Assembly (NCBI GenBank): GCA_934717555.1 | Contig: CAKUYY010000015.1 | Span: 1-29,111, forward strand | From: an uncultured Clostridium sp. | Lineage (GTDB): Bacteria > Bacillota > Clostridia > Oscillospirales > Acutalibacteraceae | Length of the DNA: 29,111 nucleotides | Reading direction: 5' to 3' | Shown here: piece by piece, positions 1 to 8,299 of the stretch | Position numbering within the stretch: the first letter of the stretch is position 1 | Layout: the number at the start of each line of letters is the position of its first letter | Translations under genes and position numbers: made by a program | Notes under the pieces: generated by a model | Database searches by the model: none | The model's input: only the letters and a program-made list of their open reading frames with translations | What the model was told of the DNA's origin: nothing

Positions 1-146
1 TTTAAGTTGGTCCTGTGAGTCTGACAAGGCGGTCTGCGATGAAAGATGAAATATCAGATTTCAGTCCTTGGATGGGCTGAATTTATCCTTCAATGTGGAA
101 TGGTTACGCCTTTTGCTTCACCGGCAAAAGGCGTTTTTTATTTTTT
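1..146 (+). promoter_or_regulatory. PyrR-responsive transcription attenuator leader of the pyr operon
   Basis: Bases 11-19 read TCCTGTGAG, matching the PyrR RNA-binding loop consensus (TCCNGNGAG). They sit in a hairpin with arms near 6-12 and 19-25, followed by the conserved AAGG. Bases 26-31 (AAGGCG) can pair with 107-112 (CGCCTT), the left arm of the downstream terminator. This gives the usual mutually exclusive antiterminator and terminator arrangement. In the known mechanism, UMP-bound PyrR stabilises the 5' hairpin and so favours termination. The promoter lies left of the window. The pairing scheme is drawn by eye. Confidence 0.8.
106..146 (+). terminator. Intrinsic terminator of the pyr attenuator
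   Basis: A perfect 11-bp stem (106-116 with 124-134) and a 7-base loop are followed by a T-rich run to 146. It lies just ahead of the pyrR ribosome site, so it acts as the conditional stop of the leader and not as the end of an upstream gene. Confidence 0.85.
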
Positions 147-177
147 AGATGATCGGTCTGGCGGGGAGGAAAACCAG

Positions 178-711
178 ATGCAGGAAAAAGCAGTCATTAT
201 GGATGAAAAAGCCATGGCACGGGCTATCATACGTATGTCTTTTGAAATCATAGAACGCAATCGCGGTGTGGAAAATCTGTGTATTATTGGGATTTTGCGC
301 AGGGGAACGGTGATTGCCCAGAAGATCCGGGATAAGATTTCCGAAGTGGAAGGCAAAGAGATTTCCATAGGAAGTCTGGATATTACGCCTTATCGGGACG
401 ATCAACAGAAAGGGAAAGCGGTATCAGACGATTCCTGTATCCCCTTTGACGTGCGTGGGAAAAAAATTGTTCTGGTGGACGACGTTATTTTTACCGGACG
501 TAGCGTGCGTGCCGCCATTGATGCCATCATGGAGCGGGGGCGTCCGGAATGCATCCAGCTGGCCGCATTGATTGACCGGGGGCACCGGGAACTTCCGATC
601 CGCCCCGATTATGTGGGAAAGAATGTCCCGACCGCCCGGGAAGAAGTGGTGCGCGTACAGGTAGAAAGTTATGACGGGGAAAATCGTGTGGCGATTCTCA
701 AGGGAGAATGA
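178..711 (+). CDS. pyrR: Bifunctional pyr operon RNA-binding regulator / uracil phosphoribosyltransferase
   Basis: PyrR senses UMP/UTP versus PRPP and binds pyr mRNA leaders to trigger attenuation. Many homologues also have uracil phosphoribosyltransferase activity. The 177-residue product has the type I PRTase PRPP loop (VLVDDVIFTGRSVRAA) and the family segments ITPYRDD and DRGHRELPIRPDYVGKN. I start it at ATG 178 because GGGGAGGA lies 8 bases upstream and the protein then begins like other PyrR proteins. The frame is open further upstream to 46, but that part runs through the attenuator. It is the first gene of pyrR-pyrC-pyrF-carA-carB, and the PyrR-binding leader in front of it means it controls its own transcription. 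Confidence 0.96.
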   Translation: MQEKAVIMDEKAMARAIIRMSFEIIERNRGVENLCIIGILRRGTVIAQKIRDKISEVEGKEISIGSLDITPYRDDQQKGKAVSDDSCIPFDVRGKKIVLVDDVIFTGRSVRAAIDAIMERGRPECIQLAALIDRGHRELPIRPDYVGKNVPTAREEVVRVQVESYDGENRVAILKGE

Positions 712-723
712 TGAGTTGTTTTG

Positions 724-752
724 TTGAAAAAATATTTTATATGACGTATAAT
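724..752 (+). promoter_or_regulatory. Sigma-A-type promoter ahead of pyrC
   Basis: TTGAAA at 724-729 and TATAAT at 747-752 are separated by exactly 17 bases. The site lies in the 103-base gap between pyrR and pyrC. No PyrR loop or terminator follows it, so transcripts from here would escape attenuation. This is predicted from sequence only. Confidence 0.65.
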
Positions 753-814
753 TATTCTATTAGGTAGATGTAATGGAAGAGCAAAAATAAAAAAGACGGA
801 ATGGGGGATATCGG

Positions 815-2089
815 ATGAAAGGCCTATTGATTCGTAATGCGAGAGTGATAGACCCGAGCCAAAATTTAGACGCGCTCCAGGATATTTTAATCCAGGACGG
901 CATGATTCAGGATATGGGGCAAGGTCTTTCCGCTGATGCGGAAGAAATCATGGATGCCCAAGGATGGGTGGCCGCTCCCGGTTTTGTGGATATGCATGTC
1001 CATCTGAGGGATCCTGGATTTACCCAGAAAGAGGATTTATATTCTGGATGCAGGGCTGCTGCTGCGGGCGGTGTTACCAGCCTGCTGTGTATGCCGAATA
1101 CAAATCCGGCGATCGATTCCCCGGAAGTAGTGGCGGATTTATTGGACCGGGCGCAGCAGGCAGATGCCCGGGTATATGTGGCAGGATGTGTCACCAAAAA
1201 TCTAAAAAGCAAAGAATTATGTGATTTGAAAGCGATGCGGGAAGCGGGGGCCGTTGCTCTTTCGGACGATGGCAGGCCGGTGGAGAATACAGCGCTGCTG
1301 GCGGAAGCTATGTGCCTGGCGCCACAGTTGGGCATGAAAGTGGTTGCACACTGTGAAGATTTATTTTTGGCCCGGGGAGGCCGGATACATGAGGGTAAGA
1401 TTTCCAAGAAATTGGGGATCCCCGGAATCCCCGCCGCTGCGGAGGATGCGGGAACCGCCAGGGAGATTGCCTTGGCGGCGGCGTATCAGGTACCCATCCA
1501 TATCTGCCATGTGAGCACGGCAACTTCGGCGGATCTGATCCGGGATGCCAAACGCCGGGGTATCCAGGTGACGGCGGAGACGGCTCCCCATTATCTGTTG
1601 CTGACAGAGGAAGCCTTAGAGAAACAGGACGCGGATTACCGGATGAATCCCCCACTGCGTACCGAAAAAGACCGGATTGCCATGCTGGAGGGGCTAAAAG
1701 ACGGCACGCTGGATGTAATAGCCACCGATCATGCTCCCCATACTCCGGAAGAAAAATCAGATTTTCTTCGCGCACCCAACGGCTCTATTGGGATGGAAAC
1801 CTCGTTTGCTGCTTCTTACACCGCGCTAGTCAAAACAGGGATTCTCACCTTGCCAGAGCTTGTGGCGAAAATGTCCTGGAACCCTGCGAGGATTCTTGGA
1901 ATCCCTGCGGGAACCTTACAAAAGGGAGCGCCTGCCGATCTGGTTTTGCTGGATGAAAAGGAAAAATGGGTGGTGGACCCTGAGAAGCTCCATGGAAAAT
2001 CCAGGAATACCCCTTTTAAGGGAATGGAATTGACGGGAAAAGTAAAATATACCGTTTGCCGTGGAAAGATTGTATACCAGGATCGCTGA
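815..2089 (+). CDS. pyrC: Dihydroorotase
   Basis: Catalyses reversible cyclisation of N-carbamoyl-aspartate to dihydroorotate, the third step of de novo pyrimidine synthesis. The 424-residue product is a class I dihydroorotase of the amidohydrolase superfamily. The metal-binding motif is His61-x-His63 in DMHVHLRDPG. Further motifs are GVTSLLCMPNTNPA, VVAHCED, HICHVST and the late DHAPHT. ATG 815 has GGGGGA about 6 bases upstream. It follows pyrR by 103 bases with its own likely promoter, and precedes pyrF by 48 bases. No key residue appears to be missing. The aspartate transcarbamoylase gene (pyrB), usually nearby, is not in this window. Confidence 0.96.
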   Translation: MKGLLIRNARVIDPSQNLDALQDILIQDGMIQDMGQGLSADAEEIMDAQGWVAAPGFVDMHVHLRDPGFTQKEDLYSGCRAAAAGGVTSLLCMPNTNPAIDSPEVVADLLDRAQQADARVYVAGCVTKNLKSKELCDLKAMREAGAVALSDDGRPVENTALLAEAMCLAPQLGMKVVAHCEDLFLARGGRIHEGKISKKLGIPGIPAAAEDAGTAREIALAAAYQVPIHICHVSTATSADLIRDAKRRGIQVTAETAPHYLLLTEEALEKQDADYRMNPPLRTEKDRIAMLEGLKDGTLDVIATDHAPHTPEEKSDFLRAPNGSIGMETSFAASYTALVKTGILTLPELVAKMSWNPARILGIPAGTLQKGAPADLVLLDEKEKWVVDPEKLHGKSRNTPFKGMELTGKVKYTVCRGKIVYQDR

Positions 2090-2137
2090 TAAGGTCCTGA
2101 ACAATAAAATGAAAAATTTTAGAAGGAGGCGGCCATC

Positions 2138-3070
2138 ATGTCGATGGATCGATTGATCAAAGCAATTGTAGAAAAACAGAACCCTACGGTGGCTGGGCTT
2201 GATCCCAAGCTGAGTTATATCCCGGAGTATATCCGACAAGAGGCCTTTGCAAAGTATGGGAAAAATCTGGACGGCGCGGCCGCAGCGATCCTGACTTATA
2301 ACAAAGGGCTGATCGACGCCCTGTGCGATATTGTACCTGCGGTAAAACCGCAGTGTGCCTATTACGAGATGTATGGCTGGCAGGGGATGAAGACCTTACA
2401 GGAAACCATAGCCTATGCCAAAGCAAAAGGCATGTTTGTCATCACCGATGGAAAGCGCAACGACATTGGAACCACGATGGAAGCCTATGCGGCGGCCCAT
2501 CTGGGGACAACGGACGTGGAAGGCGAGGAGCTGGAAGCCTTCGGCGGGGACGCGCTGACAGTCAACGGTTATTTGGGTTCGGACGGGATCCTTCCGGTGG
2601 TAGATATCTGCAAAAAGCAGGACAAAGGGATGTTCGTGCTGGTGAAGACCTCCAACAAATCCTCTGGGGAACTGCAAAATCAGGAATTAACCGGAGGAGA
2701 AACGCTGTATTACACCATGGGCATGATGTGTGAACAGTGGGGAGAAGAGCTGCCGGGCCAATATGGCTACAGCGGTGTGGGCGCCGTGGTAGGGGCTACT
2801 TATCCGGAACAGTTGAAAGAGTTGAGAGAGTGCCTGTCAAAAACCTTTTTCTTGGTACCCGGTTATGGGGCGCAGGGAGGCGGGGCGAAAGATGTGCTGC
2901 CCGCTTTTGATAAAAAAGGTTTGGGCGCTATCGTCAATTCCTCCCGCGGGATCTTGTGCGCCTGGCAGAAAGAGGGCTGCGAACCGGAACAATACGCCCA
3001 GGCGGCCCGTCGGGAAGCGATCCGTATGCGGGACGAAATTGTAGGACTGGTGGGAAAAATTTCTCTGTAA
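2138..3070 (+). CDS. pyrF: Orotidine 5'-phosphate decarboxylase, long (type 2) form
   Basis: Decarboxylates OMP to UMP, the last step of the pathway. The 310-residue length and the active-site segment Asp104-Gly-Lys106-Arg-Asn-Asp109 followed by IGTT fit the longer bacterial PyrF subgroup, not the roughly 230-residue classic form. PGYGAQGGG and the following IVNSSRGI match the family's phosphate-binding C-terminal region. ATG 2138 is preceded by AAGGAGG at 2123-2129. It sits between pyrC and carA with short gaps, and I see no promoter or terminator between them, so it is probably read as part of the operon. Confidence 0.95.
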   Translation: MSMDRLIKAIVEKQNPTVAGLDPKLSYIPEYIRQEAFAKYGKNLDGAAAAILTYNKGLIDALCDIVPAVKPQCAYYEMYGWQGMKTLQETIAYAKAKGMFVITDGKRNDIGTTMEAYAAAHLGTTDVEGEELEAFGGDALTVNGYLGSDGILPVVDICKKQDKGMFVLVKTSNKSSGELQNQELTGGETLYYTMGMMCEQWGEELPGQYGYSGVGAVVGATYPEQLKELRECLSKTFFLVPGYGAQGGGAKDVLPAFDKKGLGAIVNSSRGILCAWQKEGCEPEQYAQAARREAIRMRDEIVGLVGKISL

Positions 3071-3113
3071 GCGCTGTTTCAGAGGAATGTGGATAAAATA
3101 GGAGGTTACATAG

Positions 3114-4220
3114 ATGACAGAGAATACACAAAATAAAGTCTCCAAGGCGTATCTTGTGTTGGAAGACGGGACCGTATATGAAGGTTATTCCATGGGAAAG
3201 AGCGCCAAAGCGATAGGGGAAGTGGTATTTAATACCAACTGTTCCACGTATCAGGATCTGCTGTCTGACCCGACTTACAGCGGCCAGATTGTGGTACAGA
3301 CCTATCCCTTGATTGGGAACAGAGGAGTAGACCCCAACGCTTCTTCTAAACTGGTCGCCAGCGGCTATGTGGTAAGGGAATGGTGTGTAGAGCCCACCGA
3401 CGCCCATGAATACATCACGCTGGACGAGTTCCTGAAACAGGATGGCATTACCGGGTTGTGCGGTATCGATACCCGCAGCTTGACCCGGAAAATCCGTAAA
3501 AACGGTGTTATGAACGGCGCTATTGTAGATTCTCTGGATCATAAAGAAGAGCTCTTACAGGAACTCAAGGAATATCGGGTTCCGCCCGCCATCGGAAAAG
3601 TTACCGTCAGCGAGCCGGTGCGCATGGAGGTGGAAAACGCCAAATATGAGCTGGCTGTGCCGGATTACGGGATGCGCCGGGGCATTTTGGAATTTTTGCA
3701 GCAGCGCGGCTGCAATATCACATTATATCCGGCTTACACCAGTGCCCAGGAGCTGCTCAAGAACAATCCGGACGGGATTATGCTGTCCGATGGTCCGGGA
3801 GATCCCTGGGATAACCCGGAGATCATCTCCATCATTAAGGAACTGGTCGCCAGCGGGAAACCCATCTTTGGAGTGGGACTGGGGCATCAGTTGTTGGGTG
3901 TGGCCAATGGGTTCACCATTGAAAAACTGCCGGTAGGGCATAGAGGATCCAATCAGCCGGCCCGCCGTTTGGATATCGGACGCGTGCTGATCACCAGCCA
4001 GAACCACGGATATACCATAGCAAAAGACAGTGTCAGTGAAGAGATTGCGCAGATTACCCATATCAATGTCAATGACGGTACGGTAGAAGGGCTGCGTTAT
4101 CAGAAGTTCCCGGCTATTACGGTACAGTTTGAGCCCAGCGATGGAAACGGCTATCAGGACACAGCATATATTTTTGACGAGTTTGTAGCCATGCTTGAAG
4201 GAGGAAAAGCCAATGCCTAA
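3114..4220 (+). CDS. carA: Carbamoyl-phosphate synthase small (glutaminase) subunit with a degenerate catalytic triad
   Basis: CarA normally hydrolyses glutamine and channels ammonia to CarB. The 368-residue product has the full layout: an N-terminal CPSase small-subunit domain (VFNT, TYQDLLSDPTY, GLCGIDTRSLTRKIR) and a class I glutamine amidotransferase domain (SDGPGDP, GLGHQLLG, GHRGSNQP, SQNHGY). The nucleophile Cys of the usual GICLGHQ is Gly255 (FGVGLGHQ, codon 3876-3878). The usual HPE is EPS (Glu340-Pro-Ser342, codons 4131-4139), so the catalytic His and Glu are gone too. Glutamine-contact residues equivalent to the GHQ Gln and QNHG Asn remain. I infer a structural subunit without glutaminase activity. 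AGGAGG lies ahead of ATG 3114; the stop overlaps carB by 8 bases. Confidence 0.93.
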   Translation: MTENTQNKVSKAYLVLEDGTVYEGYSMGKSAKAIGEVVFNTNCSTYQDLLSDPTYSGQIVVQTYPLIGNRGVDPNASSKLVASGYVVREWCVEPTDAHEYITLDEFLKQDGITGLCGIDTRSLTRKIRKNGVMNGAIVDSLDHKEELLQELKEYRVPPAIGKVTVSEPVRMEVENAKYELAVPDYGMRRGILEFLQQRGCNITLYPAYTSAQELLKNNPDGIMLSDGPGDPWDNPEIISIIKELVASGKPIFGVGLGHQLLGVANGFTIEKLPVGHRGSNQPARRLDIGRVLITSQNHGYTIAKDSVSEEIAQITHINVNDGTVEGLRYQKFPAITVQFEPSDGNGYQDTAYIFDEFVAMLEGGKANA

Positions 4221-7200
4221 ACGTGATGATATCAAAAAGGTTCTTGTGATTGGTTCCGGCCCCATTGTCATTGGACAGGCCGCGGAGTTTGACTATGCCG
4301 GCACACAAGCCTGCCGTGCTTTGAAAGAGGAAGGAATTGAGGTTGTTCTTATCAACTCCAATCCCGCCACCATCATGACAGACAAGGTAATGGCGGACCA
4401 TATCTATATTGAACCGCTTAAGCTGGATGTAGTAAAACGGATTTTGGAGAAGGAACGTCCCGACAGCGTACTGGCCACCCTGGGCGGGCAGACCGGATTG
4501 AACCTGGGAATGGAGCTGAAGGAAGACGGTATTTTGGACCGTTTGAACATCAAGCTGCTGGGAGCCAATCCGGAAACCATCCGCAAAGCGGAGGACCGTC
4601 AGGCGTTTAAGGATACTATGGAAGAAATCGGGGAGCCCTGCATTGTATCCAAGGTCATCGAGACTGTGGAGGACGCCCTGGCTTTCGCCGATGAAATCGG
4701 TTATCCGGTGGTAGTGCGTCCCGCTTATACCCTGGGTGGGACCGGTGGCGGATTCGCCCACAGCCGTCAGGAACTGCATGACATCTGTGAAGTTGGCCTG
4801 CGTGCCTCTATGATCCATCAGGCATTGATTGAAAAAAGTATCGCTGGATGGAAAGAAATTGAATATGAAACCGTCCGTGACGCCAACGGCAACTGTATCA
4901 CCGTTTGCTCCATGGAAAACGTGGACCCGGTGGGCGTCCATACCGGCGACTCCATTGTGGTTGCACCGGCCCAGACCCTGACAGCGCCGGAAGCGGTTAT
5001 GCTGCGCTCTTCTGCGCTCAATATCGTGACCGCCCTGGGCATTGAGGGCGGCTGCAACGTGCAGTTCGCGTTAAAACCCAACAGCATGGAATATGCGGTT
5101 ATTGAGGTAAACCCCCGTTTGTCCCGTTCTTCCGCCCTCGCGTCCAAAGCCACCGGTTACCCCATCGCCAAAGTGGCCACGAAGATCGCTATCGGGTATA
5201 CGCTGGATGAAATTGTCAATACCGTAACCGGCAACACTTATGCGTGTAATGAGCCAGCGGTGGACTACTGCGTATTGAAGTTCCCAAAATGGCCCTTTGA
5301 TAAATTTGTTTACGGAAACCGTACCATCGGCACCCAGATGAAGGCCACCGGCGAGGTCATGTCCATCGGTACCAGCTTTGAGCTGGCCTTTATGAAGGCG
5401 GTGCGTTCCATTGAGCTGGGCATTGACACGCCCAATCTGCCCAAACTGGTGGATCTCTCCAAAGAAGAACTGCACGATATGATCGCCCAATGCGACGACG
5501 AGCGTATCTTTGTGATCTATCAGGCGATGAAAAAGGGAGTATCCGCAGAGGAAGTCCATAAGATCACTATGATCGACCACTGGTTCCTCAGCAAATTGAA
5601 GAAAATCGCCACCATGGAAGCCGAACTGGCGAAAGGCGAGTTGACCGAAGCCAAATATATGCAGGCCAAACGCCTGGGCTTTTTGGATAAAACCATTGAG
5701 AAGCTCTCCGGGCAGCAGCCTCCCATCCATCGTTCCGCCGCTTATAAGATGGTGGATACCTGTGCGGCGGAATTTGACGCCCAAACCCCCTATTTCTATT
5801 CCACCTGGGATGATGAGAACGAGGCGGCCCTCCATATCGCGGAAAATCCCAGTGACAAAAAGACCATCCTGGTCTTTGGTTCCGGTCCTATCCGTATTGG
5901 GCAGGGCATTGAGTTTGACTATTGCTCCGTCCATTGTGTAAAGACTTTGAAAGAACGTGGTTACGAGGCTATTATCGCTAATAATAACCCGGAAACTGTT
6001 TCCACGGACTTTGATACCTCCGACCGCCTGTATTTTGACCCGCTGACCCCGGAAGATGTCCGTTCCGTAGTGGATACGGAAAAGCCTTATGCCTGTGTGG
6101 TACAGTTCGGCGGGCAGACTGCTATTAAACTGTCTCAGCATCTCAATGAAATGGGTTTGCAGATCCTGGGAACCCCGGTGGATTCTATCGACGCCGCGGA
6201 GGACAAGGAGCGTTTTGATGAACTCTTGGAGTCCCTGAATATTCCCCGTCCGATGGGGGAGACGGTGTTTACCACAGAAGAGGCGCTGGAATCCGCCAAC
6301 CGGCTGGGATATCCCGTGCTGCTGCGTCCCTCTTACGTGTTGGGCGGACAGAATATGATCATTGCCCACACGGACGCGGATGTAAAGGAATACATGGGCA
6401 TTATCACCTCCCATGAGATCGAAAATCCTGTATTGATTGACAAATACATGATGGGTACGGAAGTGGAAGTGGACGCCATCTGTGACGGGGAGGACTTCCT
6501 GATTCCCGGTATTATGGAACATGTGGAGCGCGCCGGTATCCATTCCGGTGACTCTATCTCCGTTTACCCCTCCCAGACCATCGCCCAGAAACATAAGGAT
6601 ACCATCGTCAAATACACTGCCGACATGGCAAGGGCTTTGAAAGTGGTGGGTCTGGTCAATGTACAGTATGTCATTTATGACGATCAGGTATATGTGATCG
6701 AGGTGAACCCCCGTTCTTCCCGTACAGTGCCTTATATCAGCAAGGTGACAGGGGTTCCGATGGTGGATCTGGCGACCCGCTGCATGCTGGGAGAAAAGCT
6801 CAAGGATATGGGATACGGCACAGGCCTGTACCCGGAAGCGGACTATGTCAGCGTAAAAGTACCGGTATTCTCCTTTGAGAAACTCAAAGATGTGGATGTC
6901 GCGTTAGGGCCGGAAATGAAATCTACCGGTGAGGTTCTGGGAATCGCGAAAACCTTCCAGGACGCTTTGCTGAAGGGCTTGGTGGCCGCGGGGTATAAGC
7001 TCAAGAAACAAGGCGGCGTGCTCATCAGTGTCCGGGACAGCGACAAGCAGGAGACTTTGGGCATCGCGGACCGGTTCGCCAAACTGGGCTTTGAGATTTA
7101 CGCTACATCTGGTACGGCACACATGCTCAATAAAAATATGATCGCGGCTTCTTCGGTCAGAAAGCTGAGCGAGGAAGGTCCCAACATCGCCGATCTTTTG

Positions 7201-7404
7201 GAGAGCGGGAAAGTGGACTATGTGGTTTCCACTTCGGAAAAAGGCCGACTGCCGGCGCTGGACAGCGTCAAGCTGCGTCGTATGACGGTGGAACATGCTA
7301 TCCCCTGCCTGACTGCTTTGGATACTGCTACTGCTGTTCTGTCTTGTCTGGAGATGGACCATACCATTGATGATTTGGAAATGGTTGATATTACCCAAAT
7401 TTGA
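4213..7404 (+). CDS. carB: Carbamoyl-phosphate synthase large (synthetase) subunit
   Basis: Makes carbamoyl phosphate from bicarbonate, ammonia and two ATP. The 1063-residue product has the canonical order: first ATP-grasp half (VLVIGSGPIVIGQAAEFDY near residue 10; RPAYTLGGTGGG; EVNPRLSRSSALASKATG), an oligomerisation segment, a second ATP-grasp half (FGSGPIRIGQGIEFDYCSVH; RPSYVLGGQNM; EVNPRSSRTVPYISKVTG), and a C-terminal MGS-like allosteric domain containing ATSGTAHML. Nothing essential looks lost, unlike its partner CarA. I start at ATG 4213, with GGAGG about 8 bases upstream; an in-frame TTG at 4195 overlaps that ribosome site. The 8-base overlap with carA suggests translational coupling. 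It is the last gene of the pyr operon. Confidence 0.97.
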   Translation: MPKRDDIKKVLVIGSGPIVIGQAAEFDYAGTQACRALKEEGIEVVLINSNPATIMTDKVMADHIYIEPLKLDVVKRILEKERPDSVLATLGGQTGLNLGMELKEDGILDRLNIKLLGANPETIRKAEDRQAFKDTMEEIGEPCIVSKVIETVEDALAFADEIGYPVVVRPAYTLGGTGGGFAHSRQELHDICEVGLRASMIHQALIEKSIAGWKEIEYETVRDANGNCITVCSMENVDPVGVHTGDSIVVAPAQTLTAPEAVMLRSSALNIVTALGIEGGCNVQFALKPNSMEYAVIEVNPRLSRSSALASKATGYPIAKVATKIAIGYTLDEIVNTVTGNTYACNEPAVDYCVLKFPKWPFDKFVYGNRTIGTQMKATGEVMSIGTSFELAFMKAVRSIELGIDTPNLPKLVDLSKEELHDMIAQCDDERIFVIYQAMKKGVSAEEVHKITMIDHWFLSKLKKIATMEAELAKGELTEAKYMQAKRLGFLDKTIEKLSGQQPPIHRSAAYKMVDTCAAEFDAQTPYFYSTWDDENEAALHIAENPSDKKTILVFGSGPIRIGQGIEFDYCSVHCVKTLKERGYEAIIANNNPETVSTDFDTSDRLYFDPLTPEDVRSVVDTEKPYACVVQFGGQTAIKLSQHLNEMGLQILGTPVDSIDAAEDKERFDELLESLNIPRPMGETVFTTEEALESANRLGYPVLLRPSYVLGGQNMIIAHTDADVKEYMGIITSHEIENPVLIDKYMMGTEVEVDAICDGEDFLIPGIMEHVERAGIHSGDSISVYPSQTIAQKHKDTIVKYTADMARALKVVGLVNVQYVIYDDQVYVIEVNPRSSRTVPYISKVTGVPMVDLATRCMLGEKLKDMGYGTGLYPEADYVSVKVPVFSFEKLKDVDVALGPEMKSTGEVLGIAKTFQDALLKGLVAAGYKLKKQGGVLISVRDSDKQETLGIADRFAKLGFEIYATSGTAHMLNKNMIAASSVRKLSEEGPNIADLLESGKVDYVVSTSEKGRLPALDSVKLRRMTVEHAIPCLTALDTATAVLSCLEMDHTIDDLEMVDITQI

Positions 7405-7438
7405 TTTTATTTTTGTATTCCAAAATTAATATAGTAGC

Positions 7439-7481
7439 AAAAAGTGTTCCCTATGGCTCAATACCATAGGGAACACTTTTT
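7439..7481. terminator. Strong bidirectional terminator between carB and the VTC gene
   Basis: A perfect 18-bp inverted repeat (7439-7456 with 7464-7481) has a 7-base loop. Its outer arms are A5 and T5, so it can terminate transcription on either strand. It ends the pyr operon and probably the convergent minus-strand gene. Confidence 0.9.
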
Positions 7482-7584
7482 GCATAGGAATGTTTTTATA
7501 GAGATTTTGAAAAGGAATTTTTAGATTGAAGAACAGGGAACCACAGATTAAAGCCGTGTATAATGATATGCTGATACCATATTG

Positions 7585-8253
7585 TTAACCAAAAAGGCGG
7601 TAACTGCCATAGGAGGAAGCGGTATCATACTTTCGGTTGCACATTTGGATAATATCGCCGATGATATCGGGAATATTGGTATCGTATTCCACCTCTAGGA
7701 TAGCGGTTCCTCTGGTACAGGTACGCATAGAGGATAAAGAAGGACGGAAGAAATCCCAGATATTCATACCAGAACGGACAGTACTGTCGATCATAACCCT
7801 GGCGTTTTCCTCGGGATATAGGAAGGATTCCCTCAGAAAATCCACCAATGTTTTGGGGCGCAGATTTTGGTAACACATTTTCGCGTAGAGTTCCATGAGC
7901 AGGGGGCGATTGCTGCCGGGTATCCATTCCACATCACCGCGCAGCAATCTCTGGCATTCTTCCGGGGAGATCGGAACGGAATCTCTCTGGTATCGTTCCC
8001 CCAGTTTTTTCTTTTTTTCCAGATAGAGCTGGCTATTGTCCCCGTTGTAACAGCGGATACGGAACCTTTCTTGATGATCACCTTTCCAAGATGGATTTAG
8101 AGAATCAAAGTATATATTTCGGATACGATATACCCCGGTATCGGAGGCATGGTGGTCTGGAATGGTCACCAGGCGCAGCCTTTGCCGCAAAGCGATGCAG
8201 TCGGACAGATTGACAATATGCTTCCACTCATAATGGGCATTTTCTTTAGACAT
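7585..8253 (-). CDS. VTC-domain protein (polyphosphate polymerase-like)
   Basis: VTC domains belong to the triphosphate tunnel metalloenzyme fold. In yeast Vtc4 this domain makes polyphosphate from ATP. The 222-residue product shows the strand pattern of the fold: HEWKH near the start, YRIRNIYFDS, ERFRIRCYN, LYLEKKKK, RVMIDSTVRSG and ILEVEYD near residue 190. The basic residues lining the tunnel are largely present. The usual C-terminal SKY or SKF motif appears as SSYGSY, so that Lys seems to be absent. There is no membrane segment. AGGGAGG precedes the start. It is monocistronic, convergent with carB and divergent from the aminotransferase. VTC membership is fairly secure; enzymatic activity is not. 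Confidence 0.8.
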   Translation of the reverse strand: MSKENAHYEWKHIVNLSDCIALRQRLRLVTIPDHHASDTGVYRIRNIYFDSLNPSWKGDHQERFRIRCYNGDNSQLYLEKKKKLGERYQRDSVPISPEECQRLLRGDVEWIPGSNRPLLMELYAKMCYQNLRPKTLVDFLRESFLYPEENARVMIDSTVRSGMNIWDFFRPSLSSMRTCTRGTAILEVEYDTNIPDIIGDIIQMCNRKYDTASSYGSYRLFG

Positions 8254-8278
8254 GAGGGAAACCTCCCTTAAAGGTAGT

Positions 8279-8299
8279 ATTCTTAATAACTATAAGAAT
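8279..8299. repeat. Operator-like inverted repeat upstream of the VTC gene
   Basis: ATTCTTA and TAAGAAT form perfect 7-base arms around a 7-base centre, 26 bases upstream of the VTC start codon. The position, near where its promoter should be, suggests a regulator site. No known consensus is recognised. Confidence 0.4.

Noticed and set aside
46..177. N-terminal extension of pyrR in the same open frame
   Set aside because: It runs through the attenuator terminator and lacks a ribosome site; ATG 178 has a strong one and matches the PyrR N-terminus.
5071..6594. 507-codon open frame on the minus strand inside carB
   Set aside because: It lies antisense to a strongly conserved carB region, has no ribosome site or recognisable protein, and follows from carB codon bias.
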